This document shows positions 34,187 through 45,300 of a stretch of DNA of 64,000 bases, piece after piece; position 1 is the first letter of the stretch; each line of letters starts with the position of its first letter. The stretch is taken from contig CADCFN010000002.1 in the NCBI GenBank assembly GCA_902800715.1, forward strand, positions 310,001 through 374,000, read 5' to 3'. This stretch comes from an uncultured Bacteroidales bacterium. GTDB lineage: Bacteria > Bacteroidota > Bacteroidia > Bacteroidales > Muribaculaceae. A program made the position numbers and the translations under genes. The notes under the pieces were generated by a model that saw nothing but the letters and a program-made list of their open reading frames with translations, made no database searches and was not told the DNA's origin.

Positions 34187-34710
34187 TGCTTGTCAAGAAT
34201 CATATCAATCCACTCGCGCACGCAGGCATCACCACCCCGACGTTCCAGGACAAGGATACCGGGAATCTTTTTCACTTTGCTACAGGCATCGGAGGGGCAA
34301 GCCGCCCACCCTACTGCAGCGAGCAGATCATAGCAGTTCACGTCATCGCCAATATATGCCACCTGCTGCATTGTGATGCCCATCTCCTCACAGATTTCAC
34401 GCGTCGCAGCCAGTTTGCCGCCATCACGGGCACCCTGCTTGAGAAAGTCCAAGCCAAGTTTCCGGGCACGATTCACGTTAATGGGAACATTCTCGCTGGT
34501 AACGATACCCACCTTGACCCCAGCACGTTGCAGCATCTGCAAACCCATTCCGTCGCGGGTATTGAATTTCTTGAATTCGGTGCCATCGGTGCCATAGTAC
34601 ATGCCGCCGTCAGTGAGCGTGCCATCAACATCCGTCAGGAAGAGACGAATATCACTTGGCGAAGGCACCTTATCAATTATTCTTTGTTTATCAATATTCA
34701 CCTCAGCCAT
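34183..34710 (-). CDS. KdsC-like HAD phosphatase
   Basis: This 175-residue cap-less HAD hydrolase has LFLTDVDGTLTDGGMYY (the DxDG nucleophile motif), TSEN motif II, a Lys/GARDGGKL segment and GDDVNCYDL motif IV. It matches 3-deoxy-D-manno-octulosonate-8-phosphate phosphatase and related nonulosonate phosphatases, which are short and tetrameric. No kdsA/kdsB or neuA is nearby, so the precise sugar phosphate is unknown. It overlaps the flippase gene by 4 bases and follows GT2 by 9. Confidence 0.82.
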   Translation of the reverse strand: MAEVNIDKQRIIDKVPSPSDIRLFLTDVDGTLTDGGMYYGTDGTEFKKFNTRDGMGLQMLQRAGVKVGIVTSENVPINVNRARKLGLDFLKQGARDGGKLAATREICEEMGITMQQVAYIGDDVNCYDLLAAVGWAACPSDACSKVKKIPGILVLERRGGDACVREWIDMILDKQ

Positions 34711-34719
34711 AATCGATGT

Positions 34720-35667
34720 TTATTTGAGGTATTTTTCAATATTGTAACGGGGACGGTGCTTACCCTCGGTATAAATGCGTCCAATATACGCTGCTATGAT
34801 GCTCAGGCAGATGAGCAGACACCCGCCTACAAACCAGATTGACAGCATAATAGATGCCCAACCTTGAGCGCCATTGCCTTTGCAAAGCGACACAATCACA
34901 TAAATGAGAATGGCGAAACTGATGAGCAAGAAAATGATGCCCAAATCAAAGATGAGTCTCAATGGCTTGACGCTGAACGAGGTCACCCCGTCGATGGCAA
35001 AGGACAGCATCTTGCTCAACGGATACTTGCTCTCGCCCGCTTGACGTTCCAGCCTGTCATAATAGACCGAGTCGGTTTTATAGCCCAACAGCGGCACCAA
35101 GCCACGCAGGAACAGGTTGCGCTCCTCGTATTGGCACAGGGCATTGACGGCACGCTGACTCATCAGCCTGAAATCGGCATGGTTGTACACCGATTTCACG
35201 CCCATACCGCTCATGAACTTGTAGAACATCTGCGCCGTTGTGCGCTTAAAGAAAGTATCGGTCGTGCGTTTGCGCCGCACACCATAGACGATGTCACAGC
35301 CATCGTTATACTTCTTGACCATTTCGGGTATCGCATGGATGTCATCCTGCAGGTCGGCATCAATAGATACCGTCACATCGGCATCCTCGCGGGCTGTTTC
35401 CAATCCAGCCATGAGGGCATTCTGGTGTCCCACGTTACCTGCCAGTTTCAAGCCTCGCACATGGACACTGGCATCGCTGTATTCATTGATGATTTGCCAG
35501 GTGCGGTCTCGTGAACCGTCGTCAACATAGAGAATGTAACTTCCCTCGCCCACCAGATGCTGAGTCATCATATCGGTCAGCAAGGCAACGAGTTGCCGAT
35601 TGGTCTGCGGCAAAACCTCTTCCTCGTTAAAACAAGGCACTACAATTGCTAAAGTCGAGTTTTCCAT
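34720..35667 (-). CDS. GT2 glycosyltransferase, GtrB/ArnC/DPM-like
   Basis: The 315-residue protein has a GT-A domain with VVPCFNEEEVLP, YVDDGSRDRT and SIDADLQDD (the metal-binding DxD in DADLQDD). Two C-terminal membrane helices follow (about residues 225-250 and 262-288). This layout belongs to polyprenyl-phosphate glycosyltransferases such as GtrB and ArnC, which load a sugar onto undecaprenyl phosphate. The ATG at 35667 follows a clear promoter; an upstream in-frame TTG lies inside the -7 box and is rejected. It is the first gene of a seven-gene operon. Confidence 0.88.
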   Translation of the reverse strand: MENSTLAIVVPCFNEEEVLPQTNRQLVALLTDMMTQHLVGEGSYILYVDDGSRDRTWQIINEYSDASVHVRGLKLAGNVGHQNALMAGLETAREDADVTVSIDADLQDDIHAIPEMVKKYNDGCDIVYGVRRKRTTDTFFKRTTAQMFYKFMSGMGVKSVYNHADFRLMSQRAVNALCQYEERNLFLRGLVPLLGYKTDSVYYDRLERQAGESKYPLSKMLSFAIDGVTSFSVKPLRLIFDLGIIFLLISFAILIYVIVSLCKGNGAQGWASIMLSIWFVGGCLLICLSIIAAYIGRIYTEGKHRPRYNIEKYLK

Positions 35668-35703
35668 ACTTATGTCGTAGCCTTTTTTATCCAGACTAAT
35701 CTG

Positions 35704-35735
35704 CAAAGATACATTTTATTCGTGGAATGTGCAAA
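35704..35735 (-). promoter_or_regulatory. Promoter of the glycan operon
   Basis: On the minus strand TTTG (35732-35735) and TATCTTTG (35704-35711) are exactly 20 bases apart. The leader is about 30 bases. Confidence 0.7.
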
Positions 35736-35794
35736 CCATAGCCATAATATTGACATTTTGACGGACTAGTTAGGTGATGAATTAATTTTTTTAG

Positions 35795-35802
35795 TAATTT
35801 TG
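35795..35802 (+). promoter_or_regulatory. -7 box of yicC-gmk
   Basis: TAATTTTG matches the -7 consensus 31 bases before the yicC ATG. No TTTG lies at the optimal -33 distance. Confidence 0.4.
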
Positions 35803-35833
35803 CCCGAGTAAACCGAAAACAATCTGATTGACA

Positions 35834-36715
35834 ATGATACTATCGATGACCGGATTTGGCAAAGCAGTGAAGGTGTATAACAACAAAAAAATCACTGCCG
35901 AAGTCAAGTCACTGAACAGCAAACAATTGGACTTTGGGGTACGCACGCCTCAAAACCACCGTGAAATTGAGATGGAACTGCGCAACAGCATCTCCCAAGC
36001 CTTATTGCGTGGTAAGATTGACCTGTTTGTCTATTGTGAACCCATCGAGGGGGCGCCTTCAGGCACCATCAACATCCCGATGCTGCAGCAATATAAGGCT
36101 CAAATCGAGGAAATGGCAAAACAACTGAACTTGCCACAACCCGAGGACTGGTACGCTACCCTACTGCGCATGCCCGATGCCATGAAGACCGATGCCAAAT
36201 CGACAGAAGCCGACGAGGAAGAGTTAAAAGTAGTCAAAGAAGTTGTTGCCCAAGCGACCAAACAACTCGTGGAATTCCGCCGTCAAGAGGGCGCACGTCT
36301 TGCTGCTTTCTTCGAGGAGAAAATCGCAGCCATCCAAGCGTTGCTCAACGAGGTACCCCGCTATGAGGAACCCCGCATCAACAAGATTAAAGGTCGTATC
36401 CTTGACGCTCTTGCCAAAATCAAGGAGGTGGACTACGACAAGAACCGCTTTGAGCAGGAACTCATCTATTATATCGAGAAACTCGACATTACCGAGGAAA
36501 AAATACGTCTGCAAAACCACCTGAATTACTTCCTGGAAACGATGAACAGCGAGGAGCCAGGGCAGGGCAAGAAACTGGGATTCATCAGCCAAGAAATCGG
36601 ACGCGAAATCAACACCATGGGTTCCAAGGCCAATCAAGCCGACTTGCAGAACCTGGTCGTGCGCATGAAGGACCATCTGGAGCAGATTAAGGAACAGGTG
36701 CTGAATGTGCTTTGA
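35834..36715 (+). CDS. yicC: YicC-family endoribonuclease-like protein
   Basis: The 293-residue protein matches the YicC/YloC family: N-terminal MTGFGKA...VEVKSLNSK-like start, a helical middle, and the conserved C-terminal DUF1732 with KKLGFISQEIGREINTMGSKAN. E. coli YicC is an endoribonuclease and RNase adaptor implicated in sRNA decay. The ATG at 35834 gives the standard start; a TTG two codons upstream is less likely. It is followed by gmk, a neighbour pair seen in many bacteria. Confidence 0.9.
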   Translation: MILSMTGFGKAVKVYNNKKITAEVKSLNSKQLDFGVRTPQNHREIEMELRNSISQALLRGKIDLFVYCEPIEGAPSGTINIPMLQQYKAQIEEMAKQLNLPQPEDWYATLLRMPDAMKTDAKSTEADEEELKVVKEVVAQATKQLVEFRRQEGARLAAFFEEKIAAIQALLNEVPRYEEPRINKIKGRILDALAKIKEVDYDKNRFEQELIYYIEKLDITEEKIRLQNHLNYFLETMNSEEPGQGKKLGFISQEIGREINTMGSKANQADLQNLVVRMKDHLEQIKEQVLNVL

Positions 36716-36717
36716 TT

Positions 36718-36769
36718 CAATTTTGCAGAGCAAAATTGAGGTTTAGAGTGTAGAGTTTAGGGTTTAGAG
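36718..36769 (+). repeat. Intergenic palindrome plus TTTAGAG-type heptamer run
   Basis: CAATTTTGC and GCAAAATTG form a 9-bp perfect palindrome with a 3-base spacer. A degenerate run of (GTTTAGA)n follows. The same kind of module recurs, in the opposite orientation, at 54001, 54102 and 57121. Confidence 0.6.
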
Positions 36770-36796
36770 ATTTTTGACTAGAGATTAGGCAATTAT

Positions 36797-37393
36797 ATGA
36801 ATCAGGGCAAATTGATTATCATTTCGGCGCCGTCAGGGTCGGGCAAATCGACCATCATCGGGCGCATCATGCAGGACGAGTCTCTGCGGCTTGCTTTCTC
36901 GGTATCGGCCACTACCCGCCCCCGTCGCGGGCAGGAAGTGCATGGCGTGGACTACTATTACCTGACAACCGAGGAATTCCAGCAGAAAATTGCCAACGAT
37001 GAATTGGTGGAATACCAGGAGGTGTACGAGGGTCGCTATTACGGCACGCTAAAGAGCGAAGTGGAACGCATCACCGCCATGGGCAACAACGTCGTGCTTG
37101 ACCTAGATGTGCTCGGTGGAGTCAATGTCAAGAAAATGTACGGTGACCGTGCCCTGTCCATCTTTATCCAACCGCCCAGCGTCGAAGTGCTGCGCCAACG
37201 CCTAATCAACCGCGGTACCGACAGCATGGAGGATATCAAAGCCCGTGTGGATAAAGCCGAGTTTGAGATTTCCATCGGACCGCAATTTGACTACACTGTC
37301 ATCAACGATGACCTGGAAACCGCTGTCAATCAAGTGCATGACCTGATTACCGATTTCATCGACCCCCCCTTACAAAACGAACAAGAGAAATAA
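36797..37393 (+). CDS. gmk: Guanylate kinase
   Basis: This 198-residue P-loop kinase phosphorylates GMP to GDP. Visible features are Walker A (SAPSGSGKST), the GMP-binding TTRPRRGQEVHGVDYYYLT segment, EYQEVYEGRYYGT and the lid region. The length is normal for bacterial Gmk. It is transcribed after yicC and converges on the PPTase gene with only 3 bases between stop codons, so the two genes leave no room for a terminator. Confidence 0.95.
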   Translation: MNQGKLIIISAPSGSGKSTIIGRIMQDESLRLAFSVSATTRPRRGQEVHGVDYYYLTTEEFQQKIANDELVEYQEVYEGRYYGTLKSEVERITAMGNNVVLDLDVLGGVNVKKMYGDRALSIFIQPPSVEVLRQRLINRGTDSMEDIKARVDKAEFEISIGPQFDYTVINDDLETAVNQVHDLITDFIDPPLQNEQEK

Positions 37394-37396
37394 GCA

Positions 37397-37966
37397 TCAA
37401 TCAGTTGCACTGGTACATACCGTGCAAACGTATTTAGAGGTCACCATCGTATCAAACCGATAGCGGTGTGCCTCGTTGAGTACCGATAATAGATTTTCAT
37501 CGGCAAGTCCTTGTCCTGTGAGTTTCAACAGGCTTTCTTTCATTGTCCACAAGCGGATAAATTCTGTGGCAGGTTGCTTTGATGCAGCAATCCTGCGGCA
37601 TTCGTCGGCATTCATCATGTGATGCAGCAACGACTCGTCATATCGGTCGATGCTCTCCACGTCAATCCCCACAGGATGCGGGGCTAGCACACAAACAGCC
37701 GCATCACGACAATGGCTCAGGTTAAAGTGGATGTCGGGAAAGCCTTCAAGCCGTGGCTTTCCTTTTGGCTCAAAGACAAACCGCGGCACAGAATCCATGC
37801 CGTACTCCAACGACAATGCCCGTTTCAAGAGTAAATAAGAAGCCACCGACAGGCGACGGTCCAATTCTTGAACATATTGCATGGCATAGTCACGCCGTTG
37901 AGCACTTACGGCAGCCAAAGCCGCCGTCAGATCAAAATCCCAAATATGGTCGTCAACATATATCAC
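37397..37966 (-). CDS. 4'-phosphopantetheinyl transferase, Sfp-like
   Basis: The 189-residue protein carries the phosphopantetheinyl transferase signatures: KGKPRL...HFNLSHC, VGIDVESIDR and FIRLWTMKESLLKLTGQGL (the Mg-binding Asp/Glu residues and the WxxKE(S/A)xxK motif). It moves the phosphopantetheine arm of CoA onto carrier-protein serines. The start is GTG and overlaps the MATE exporter by 4 bases (GTGA). As the last gene of the NRPS operon it presumably activates the two carrier domains of the synthetase. Confidence 0.9.
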   Translation of the reverse strand: MIYVDDHIWDFDLTAALAAVSAQRRDYAMQYVQELDRRLSVASYLLLKRALSLEYGMDSVPRFVFEPKGKPRLEGFPDIHFNLSHCRDAAVCVLAPHPVGIDVESIDRYDESLLHHMMNADECRRIAASKQPATEFIRLWTMKESLLKLTGQGLADENLLSVLNEAHRYRFDTMVTSKYVCTVCTSATD

Positions 37967-39294
37967 GTCTTCAACTTGAACTGGATGTGTCGTCCCTTGT
38001 GCAGAACGAAAATGACGGCGACCTCAATCACATAGGCAATGAGGTAACTGTACCAGAGGTACTGCGGCATGAGCTTGCCCATGAACCAGAGCACGGGAAT
38101 GACTGTGAGCGACAAGGCAAACGAGATAAACAGAGCCATTCTATGCTGATTATAGAGTTTATAGACTATCATCAGCACATAGATGTAACAGAATGGGATG
38201 AAACTCAGGGCAAAAATCCTCAATGCGGGCACACTCTGGTGCAGCATTTCGATTTCATCACAGCCGAACACGTGGGCGATGCTCTGTGGGAATATCCACA
38301 CCAACAAGCATGTAACCAGCATCGACACTGTAATGAAACGGAAACCGCGTTTAATCACCGTGCGTAAACCTTCTTCATCTCCCTTACCCACCTGAATGGC
38401 GCCAAGAGACTGCAAAGTCTGACAAGTACCCGACAGGAACAAGTTATAGAGTTGAAGCAGGTTCATACATAGAGCGAACACAAAAATTCCCGTTCGTCCC
38501 AACGAGGACAACACAATCGTGTTTGCCGACAGTAACAATAACGTGAGGCAGATTGATGCCACTGCTAACGGGGCACCCTGAGAGATGATGCGCCGCAACG
38601 AGGACGACAGGCCATCGGTAGAGAAAACAGGCATCAGACGACGCTGCTCTGGCTTGCTCCAATGGCTCAACAGAATAGCAATGCCCACTAAATGACCTAC
38701 TACCGTTGCTGTGGACGAACCCGTAATACCCCAACCAAACCATTGAATAAATACTATATCGAGCAACAGATTGACCAGATTGTCGATGATTACAGCTACC
38801 GACACCAGACGCGGACTGCCGTCAACACCCACCATGGTCGATAAGCCCCACATGAGAATGAACGCGGGATTACCGATGAGCAGCACCTGCATATAATCGT
38901 CAGCCAGCGGCAGAATCTGTTCATTGCTACAGAGCAAGCGCGCCGTCTCATGAGGGAACATCATGCCACCGATAATCGCCAGCAACACACCAAACCCAAG
39001 ACTCAACGACAGAGCGCGTGTGAAGAAACGTCGTGCCTCGTCAATCTTGTGCTGTCCTAACGCATAAGCCACCAACATACCCGCACCTGCATTGATGAGC
39101 AGGTGCAGGGTAAAGATGAACTGGGTGATGGGCGTTGACAGGTTAATGGCACTCACGCCATCCTCGCTGATGAGGTTGCCCACGATAATGCCGTCAACCA
39201 CGGTGCCCAAGCAACCTGAGAGCGCTACTAGAATATAAGCCCACAGGTAGCGGTAGAACTGGGCATTGATATTGTCACTTGAGGGTTTCACCAT
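37963..39294 (-). CDS. MATE-family exporter
   Basis: This 443-residue, 12-helix membrane protein of the MATE family opens FYRYLWAYILVALSGCLGTVVDGIIVGNLISEDGVSAINLSTPI, the repeat typical of the family. MATE proteins export cations and small organic molecules by H+ or Na+ antiport. It lies 9 bases after the NRPS gene and 4 bases into the PPTase gene. The simplest reading is inner-membrane export of the NRPS product and self-protection of the producer. Confidence 0.9.
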   Translation of the reverse strand: MVKPSSDNINAQFYRYLWAYILVALSGCLGTVVDGIIVGNLISEDGVSAINLSTPITQFIFTLHLLINAGAGMLVAYALGQHKIDEARRFFTRALSLSLGFGVLLAIIGGMMFPHETARLLCSNEQILPLADDYMQVLLIGNPAFILMWGLSTMVGVDGSPRLVSVAVIIDNLVNLLLDIVFIQWFGWGITGSSTATVVGHLVGIAILLSHWSKPEQRRLMPVFSTDGLSSSLRRIISQGAPLAVASICLTLLLLSANTIVLSSLGRTGIFVFALCMNLLQLYNLFLSGTCQTLQSLGAIQVGKGDEEGLRTVIKRGFRFITVSMLVTCLLVWIFPQSIAHVFGCDEIEMLHQSVPALRIFALSFIPFCYIYVLMIVYKLYNQHRMALFISFALSLTVIPVLWFMGKLMPQYLWYSYLIAYVIEVAVIFVLHKGRHIQFKLKT

Positions 39295-39303
39295 AGCAGC
39301 TGT

Positions 39304-42300
39304 TTATTCAAAGAAACCAAAGCCGCTAATGGCGTTCAACATGCGCTCCACATAGTCCCATGACGTGGGTGACCAAGCGAAGTCATAGCGATAGAGTACC
39401 TGGGTGGTATAGTTGTTATCGCGCTTCACATCGGCAGTCTTCTGTCCATGCGCCATATCCTGATATGCCAGCAATGACGACATTGACTTGGCCTTGACGG
39501 GATCGTTCTTGGCCTCTTCCATTCTTTGATCGAATTCCTCCTGCTCGACGAACTTCACGCCATCACCCACACTGCTCAATTCCATAAGCACATCACCCAG
39601 GAATTGGCCATGGATGTTGTAGGGATGGAATACCGTGCAGTCCTTTGGCGATGAACTCAGCAGCACAATGGCATGTGCCACCTCGTTGATGGGCGAGAAT
39701 TCCACCTGCAGGTTGCGCATGGCGTGCGGACAGCAGCCCAGCATGTTATAGACCTTGATGCGGCCCATAAACGAGTTGGTAGCGAAGTTGGCCTGGAACT
39801 CACCGTCGGTGGAACGAGCAGCCAGGTTGCCCACACGCATAATCTTGGCATTCAATCCATGTATCGCCACAGCATTGAGAATCAAGCGCTCGGCCATAAA
39901 CTTGGAATAGATGTACTTGTTACCCAAGAACTGTCCCATATAGAGGCGCTGCTCGGTGAAAATGTCATTTTTCACCTCACCGGCCCACAGGCCTCGGGTG
40001 CTGGCAGTGGAAACGTGAACGAGTTTTGCGCCGGTCTTGACGCAGTAGTCAACGCAGCGTTGAGCGCCACCGATGTTCACGTCTTCAATCTCAGTGCCCT
40101 CGCTGAAGTGTTTCACAATAGCAGCACAGTTGAATATCGTGTCCACCTTCAGACCTTCACTAAAGTCGCTGGTCACATCGCCCAAGACAACATGCAGGCG
40201 ATTGCCGAACAATTCCTTGAACGAATCTGAGAAATAGTAGAACAGCAGTGTGCGCAGTCGGCTCTCGGCTTTTTCCAGCGTTTTGCCACGCACCAGGCAA
40301 TAGATGTTCCGGGCGTCGGAATCGATGAGTTCGCGCAGGATGTGGATTCCCAGATAACCCGTGGCACCCGTCAGCAACACATCACCCAACTGCTGGCGCT
40401 CGCCCTTGCGGAAGTTGTCGAGCGTGTTGCGCAACAGCAGGTTGTTGATGGCAGTATAGTCAAATCCTGTAATCTCATCATTCGCTTCATCACCGCTTTC
40501 GCCTGTGATGAGTCGAGCAAGTTTGCGAGGTGTGGGATTGGCAAACACGTCACCATAAGCCACATGCAGGCCTGCCTTGTCAGCCTCGATGATGACACGC
40601 GTCACGACAAGCGAAGTACCGCCCAATTCAAAGAAATTGTCGGTAGCACCCACCTTGTCCATCTGCAGGATATCGGCAAAGATGTCGCAGAAGGCGCGCT
40701 CGGTATCATTAGCAGGCTCTACCTGTGCCGAACTGATTGCCAATTCGGGCTCAGGAAGCGCCTTGACATCGGTCTTGCCGTTAGGCGTCATAGGCATCTC
40801 CTTGAGTTGCAGATAAGCCGTCGGCACCATGTATTGTGTCAGGCTCTTGGAGATTTCAGCCTTGAGGGCATCGGGAGCAATCTCGCGGTCGGCAGTGTAA
40901 TAGGCACACAGGTGCTCCTTGTCGTTAATCTTGCGGATAAGGATGACTACCTTCTTCATGCCCTCGACCTTAAGCATCACATTCTCAATCTCGCCCAACT
41001 CGATGCGCAGACCGCGCAACTTAATCTGGTGGTCGGTACGGCCCAGGATAACCACGTCACCATCGGGCAGCCACTTGGCATAGTCACCCGACTTGTAGAT
41101 GCGTGTGCCGTGGTAATCCACAAAGCGCTCACGCGTCATCTCATCCAGATTGTTATAGCCATGAGCCACGCCACGTCCACCGATGTAGAGTTCACCGACG
41201 ACTCCGACAGGCAACTCGTTGCCATCCTGGTCAACGATGTATTCAACCACATTCAGCTGTGGCTTGCCCACTGTCACCACATCGGCATGAGTCAATTCCT
41301 TATTGTTCGATGCCACGGTAATCTCGGTGGGACCATAGCAGTTAAAGATTCGGGCCTTGGTGACCTTGCGCAACTGTTCCAACAGCTGGTCGGAGAATTT
41401 CTCACCACCGGCACGCACAATGTCGATGCGACTGATGGCGTCGCAGAAGTCCTCGCTCGTCAACCATGTCATCCAGCGCGATGGCGTACCCGATACCATG
41501 TTGATGTGCTCATCGTTGATAAGGCGCGCCAAATCAAGCGGATTATTGGCCTGTTCCTCGGTTGCCACAATGAGTGTCTTGCCATTGAAGTATGCCGTAC
41601 CGATATCCTGCAATGCGGCGTCAAACGAGATGGTTGTCACGCTCATGATGCGCTTGGCATCGGTCAAGACACCATTGGCAAACACATTGGCGGGATGACC
41701 GTACAGGTAGTTACAGATGCCCTTGTGGTGCAACATCACTCCCTTGGGACGACCTGTCGAACCACTGGTATAAATCAAGTAAGCCAGGTCATCGGGCGTG
41801 ATATCGGTGACGATAGTACCGTCGTTATCATCGTTGATGAGTTCTTCCACATCGATTGCCTTACCCTCGGGAACGGAATCCATTCGGTCGGCTGTTGTAA
41901 TGATGTAACGAGCTTCGCTGTCCTCGAGAATCAGTTTCACACGGTCAGCGGGATACTCGGGATCACAGGGGATGTATGCGGCACCTGATTTCAATACGCC
42001 GAACAAGGCAAGAATCAGTCGGCTGGTTCGGGGCAGCAACAAGGCTACACGGTCACGCTCTTGCACACCGCGTTTCCTCAAGGCGGCAGCAATGCGGTTG
42101 GTCACCTCGTTCATCTCCTGATAAGTGAAACGGCCATCAATGGCAACAAGTGCCTCATGTTCAGGCTGCTCCTGAGCAAAGTGGCCGATGCACTCATGGA
42201 AGAACTTGAACGGAGCATCACCCGTTGCGGTCTGCCGCAGGTGGCTCAATTCCTCTTCCTGGGCCTCGCTGACAATGGAGAGCTGGCGCAAGCGCCTCTG

Positions 42301-45300
42301 GGGATTCTCCATCATCAGGTTAGCGACAGCGACGATGCTCTCGGCAAGTCCGCGTCCCACGCGCTCGCTATAGATGGAGTCATCATACTCGACAACCACG
42401 CCACAAGATTCAATTTTGATATTGATTTTGAATTTGGGGACATTCAGTTCGAGCACTTCATGATCAATGGGCTTGCCATTTACGGTATATTGTGAGAGTA
42501 TACCCACCTGATATGCGTAGGCTATCGCAGGACGGAAAGCGTAATCGGTGGCAATGCGTGCAAACGGATAGTCCTCATGACGCAGCGTCTGATCAAATGT
42601 GTCGCTGGTCTGTTTCAGGAAATCACCCACGGTCACGTCATCGATGCTCAATCCCAGGGCAAGTGTATTGACAAACATGCCCACAGTGTCGGCAACCTTC
42701 AGGTTGCTGCGGCCGCTGCTCACGGTGCACAAGTATACCTCGCGGTTGTTGGTGTAGCGCGAAATGACGTAGGAAGTGGCTGCCAGGAACAGATGGGCGG
42801 GCGTGATACCCTGCTCGCGGCAGAATGCAGTCGCCTTGTCCAGGTCGGCAGGACAAACCGCTTCGCCGATAAAGCCTTGTTCGTCACTCTTGGGCAGGTC
42901 GGCGGGTATTTCGCTGGCTCCCTCACAAGTCTGCAACTTCTCGGCAAAGAATCGTTGTGATTCCTTAAAGGCATCGGTTTCCTCAGCAGCCTGTTGGTCG
43001 TGGACAAATTCCAGGTAATTGTAGGCTTCCTTCTCCACCTCTTTGCCTTCGACGGCAGCATTGATTTGGCGGATTAACAGGTCGGCTGAACCACCGTCAA
43101 ATACCAGATGGTGTAAATCCATCAGCAGATAAACGCCAGCAGGCGTCTTGACTACCTCGACGCGGTATAGCGGCGGCTTCTGTAAATTGAACGGTCGCAC
43201 GAACTCATTCTTGTATTTCGCCAATTCCTCCTCACTCATCTCGGTGATGCCCACCTCGACGGGAACACTGTCATCAGTCGTCTGGATGATGGTATCGCCC
43301 TCGGTCGTGAAGTGGACGCTCAATTCGGGATGTGACTCGATGACGCGTTTCATAACATCGGCAAGGACGTTGGCATCAGTGCCCTCGGGATAAGAGAGCA
43401 GATAAGGGATGTTATAGATGGTGGAGGCTGGATTCTTCAGGCAGTCGAAATAGACACCCGTTTGGGCGTAGGACAATGGCGCGCTGGTAATCACCTTGGC
43501 TTCGGCCTTGGGCTTTTCGGCAGCAGGTTGAGCACCACCGGCGAGCATTGCCTTCAGAATTTCGTTCTCAATCGACTGGACAGTACCTGTCTTCACTAGA
43601 CTGCGAGAGTCGAGGGTCACGCCGTAGCGCTTGTTGACCTGCACAGCCAGCTTGATGGCCGAGATTGAGGTCAGACCCGCATAGCCCAATGGCGTAGTGA
43701 CGCCAAAGTCGGTGTTGTTGACAACGTCGGCAACAATCTGGTGCAGTTCCTCTTCCAACACGTTCATGGGCACATTGACGGCCTCGACTGCAGCAGCCTT
43801 TTTCTCGGGCTTGGGCAGGGCCCGCTTGTTCACCTTCTGATTTTGGTTCAAGGGGATGGCGTCAATCTGCATGGTAACGGCAGGCACCATGTAGGGCGGT
43901 TTCTCGTCCATGATGAAGTTGTTCAACGCCTCGATATCCACCTTCTCGTCGCTCACGATATAGGCCGCGATGAACTTGCCGCCACCTTCCTCGTCAAAGG
44001 CCTGTACCGTAGCATCCTTGATGCCCGGGAACTCTCGGATGATGCCCTCGACTTCCTTCAACTCGATGCGGAATCCGCGTATCTTGACCTGACCGTCACG
44101 GCGTCCCACAAACTGGATGTCACCCGTGGGCAGGAAACGCACGATGTCACCCGTGCGATAGATACGGGAATATTTTTCCTCGGTGGTGAAAGGATTGGAG
44201 ATATAGACTTCGGCTGTCTTCTCGGGGCGATTCAAGTAGCCACGACTCACTTGAGGACCTGCAGCCAACAATTCACCCGCTGCTCCCACGGGAAGACGAT
44301 GGCCCTGTGGGTCAACGATGTACAAGCGCACGTTTTTCGGTGCTCTGCCGATAGGAATATCCTTCATCTTCTTATCGACAAGATAGTTGGTAATGAATAC
44401 CGTCGTCTCGGTGGGACCATAGATGTTGTAGAACTTGAAACCCTGGGGTGGCGTTAATGAAGCCAGTTTTTCACCGCCAGCCGAGAGATACTTCAACGAG
44501 TGGTTTTCTACACTGGTAGCGAACTGGTAAGCCACTTGCGTTGTCATGAACGAGTGGGTGATGCCATTCTGGTCAAAATACTCGTTGAGGGCAAGAAGGT
44601 CGAGACGCAATTCTTCGGGAATGATATATAGTGTAGCACCGCAAGTCAAAGCGGGGTACATATCCATCATGTTCGCATCAAAACCGTAGCTGGCATAGGC
44701 AGCCACTTTGCTTTCGGGCTTGAGGTCGTACATTTGATGGTAGCCGTGGCAGAAGGTCACAAGATTGCGGTGAATCAACTGGCAGCCCTTGGGTACGCCT
44801 GTCGAACCTGAGGTATAAAGCAGAATGAACAACTGGTCGGGGGTGATATCCACTTGGGGCGCTGCAGCGGCGGGAAGGCCCATGATGTCCTTGGTCAACA
44901 GCACTTCGCCCTGATACTCATCAACGATGGGACGCAATTCCTCATCGGCAATAAGCAGTTTGGCGCTAGCATCCTGCATCATGAAGTTGAGCCTCTCCTT
45001 GGGGTAACTCGGGTCGAGTGGCTGGTAGGCACAACCGGCCTTGAGCACGCCAATCGAGGCGATAGGCATCCACTCACATCGAGGAATGAGTACCGACACA
45101 ACATCCTCAGTGGCTAAGCCTTTGCCGGCAATATAGGCGGCAATTCGGTCGCTGATTTCGTCAACTTGGGCATAGGTAAAGCGCTTGTCCTTAAAAACGA
45201 CGGCTATAGCGTCGGGGGTGGCTTTGGCCTGCTGGCGTAACATCGACACGACGGTTTGACTGTCGTCATAATCCAGTTCACCTGAGTTGAAACTATCAAG

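Noticed and set aside
40342-41988. A 548-codon frame on the plus strand opposite the NRPS, with several other long antisense frames between 40 and 46 kb
   Set aside because: The NRPS frame is unbroken for 2416 codons with all domain motifs. The antisense frames have no recognisable domain and no promoter.
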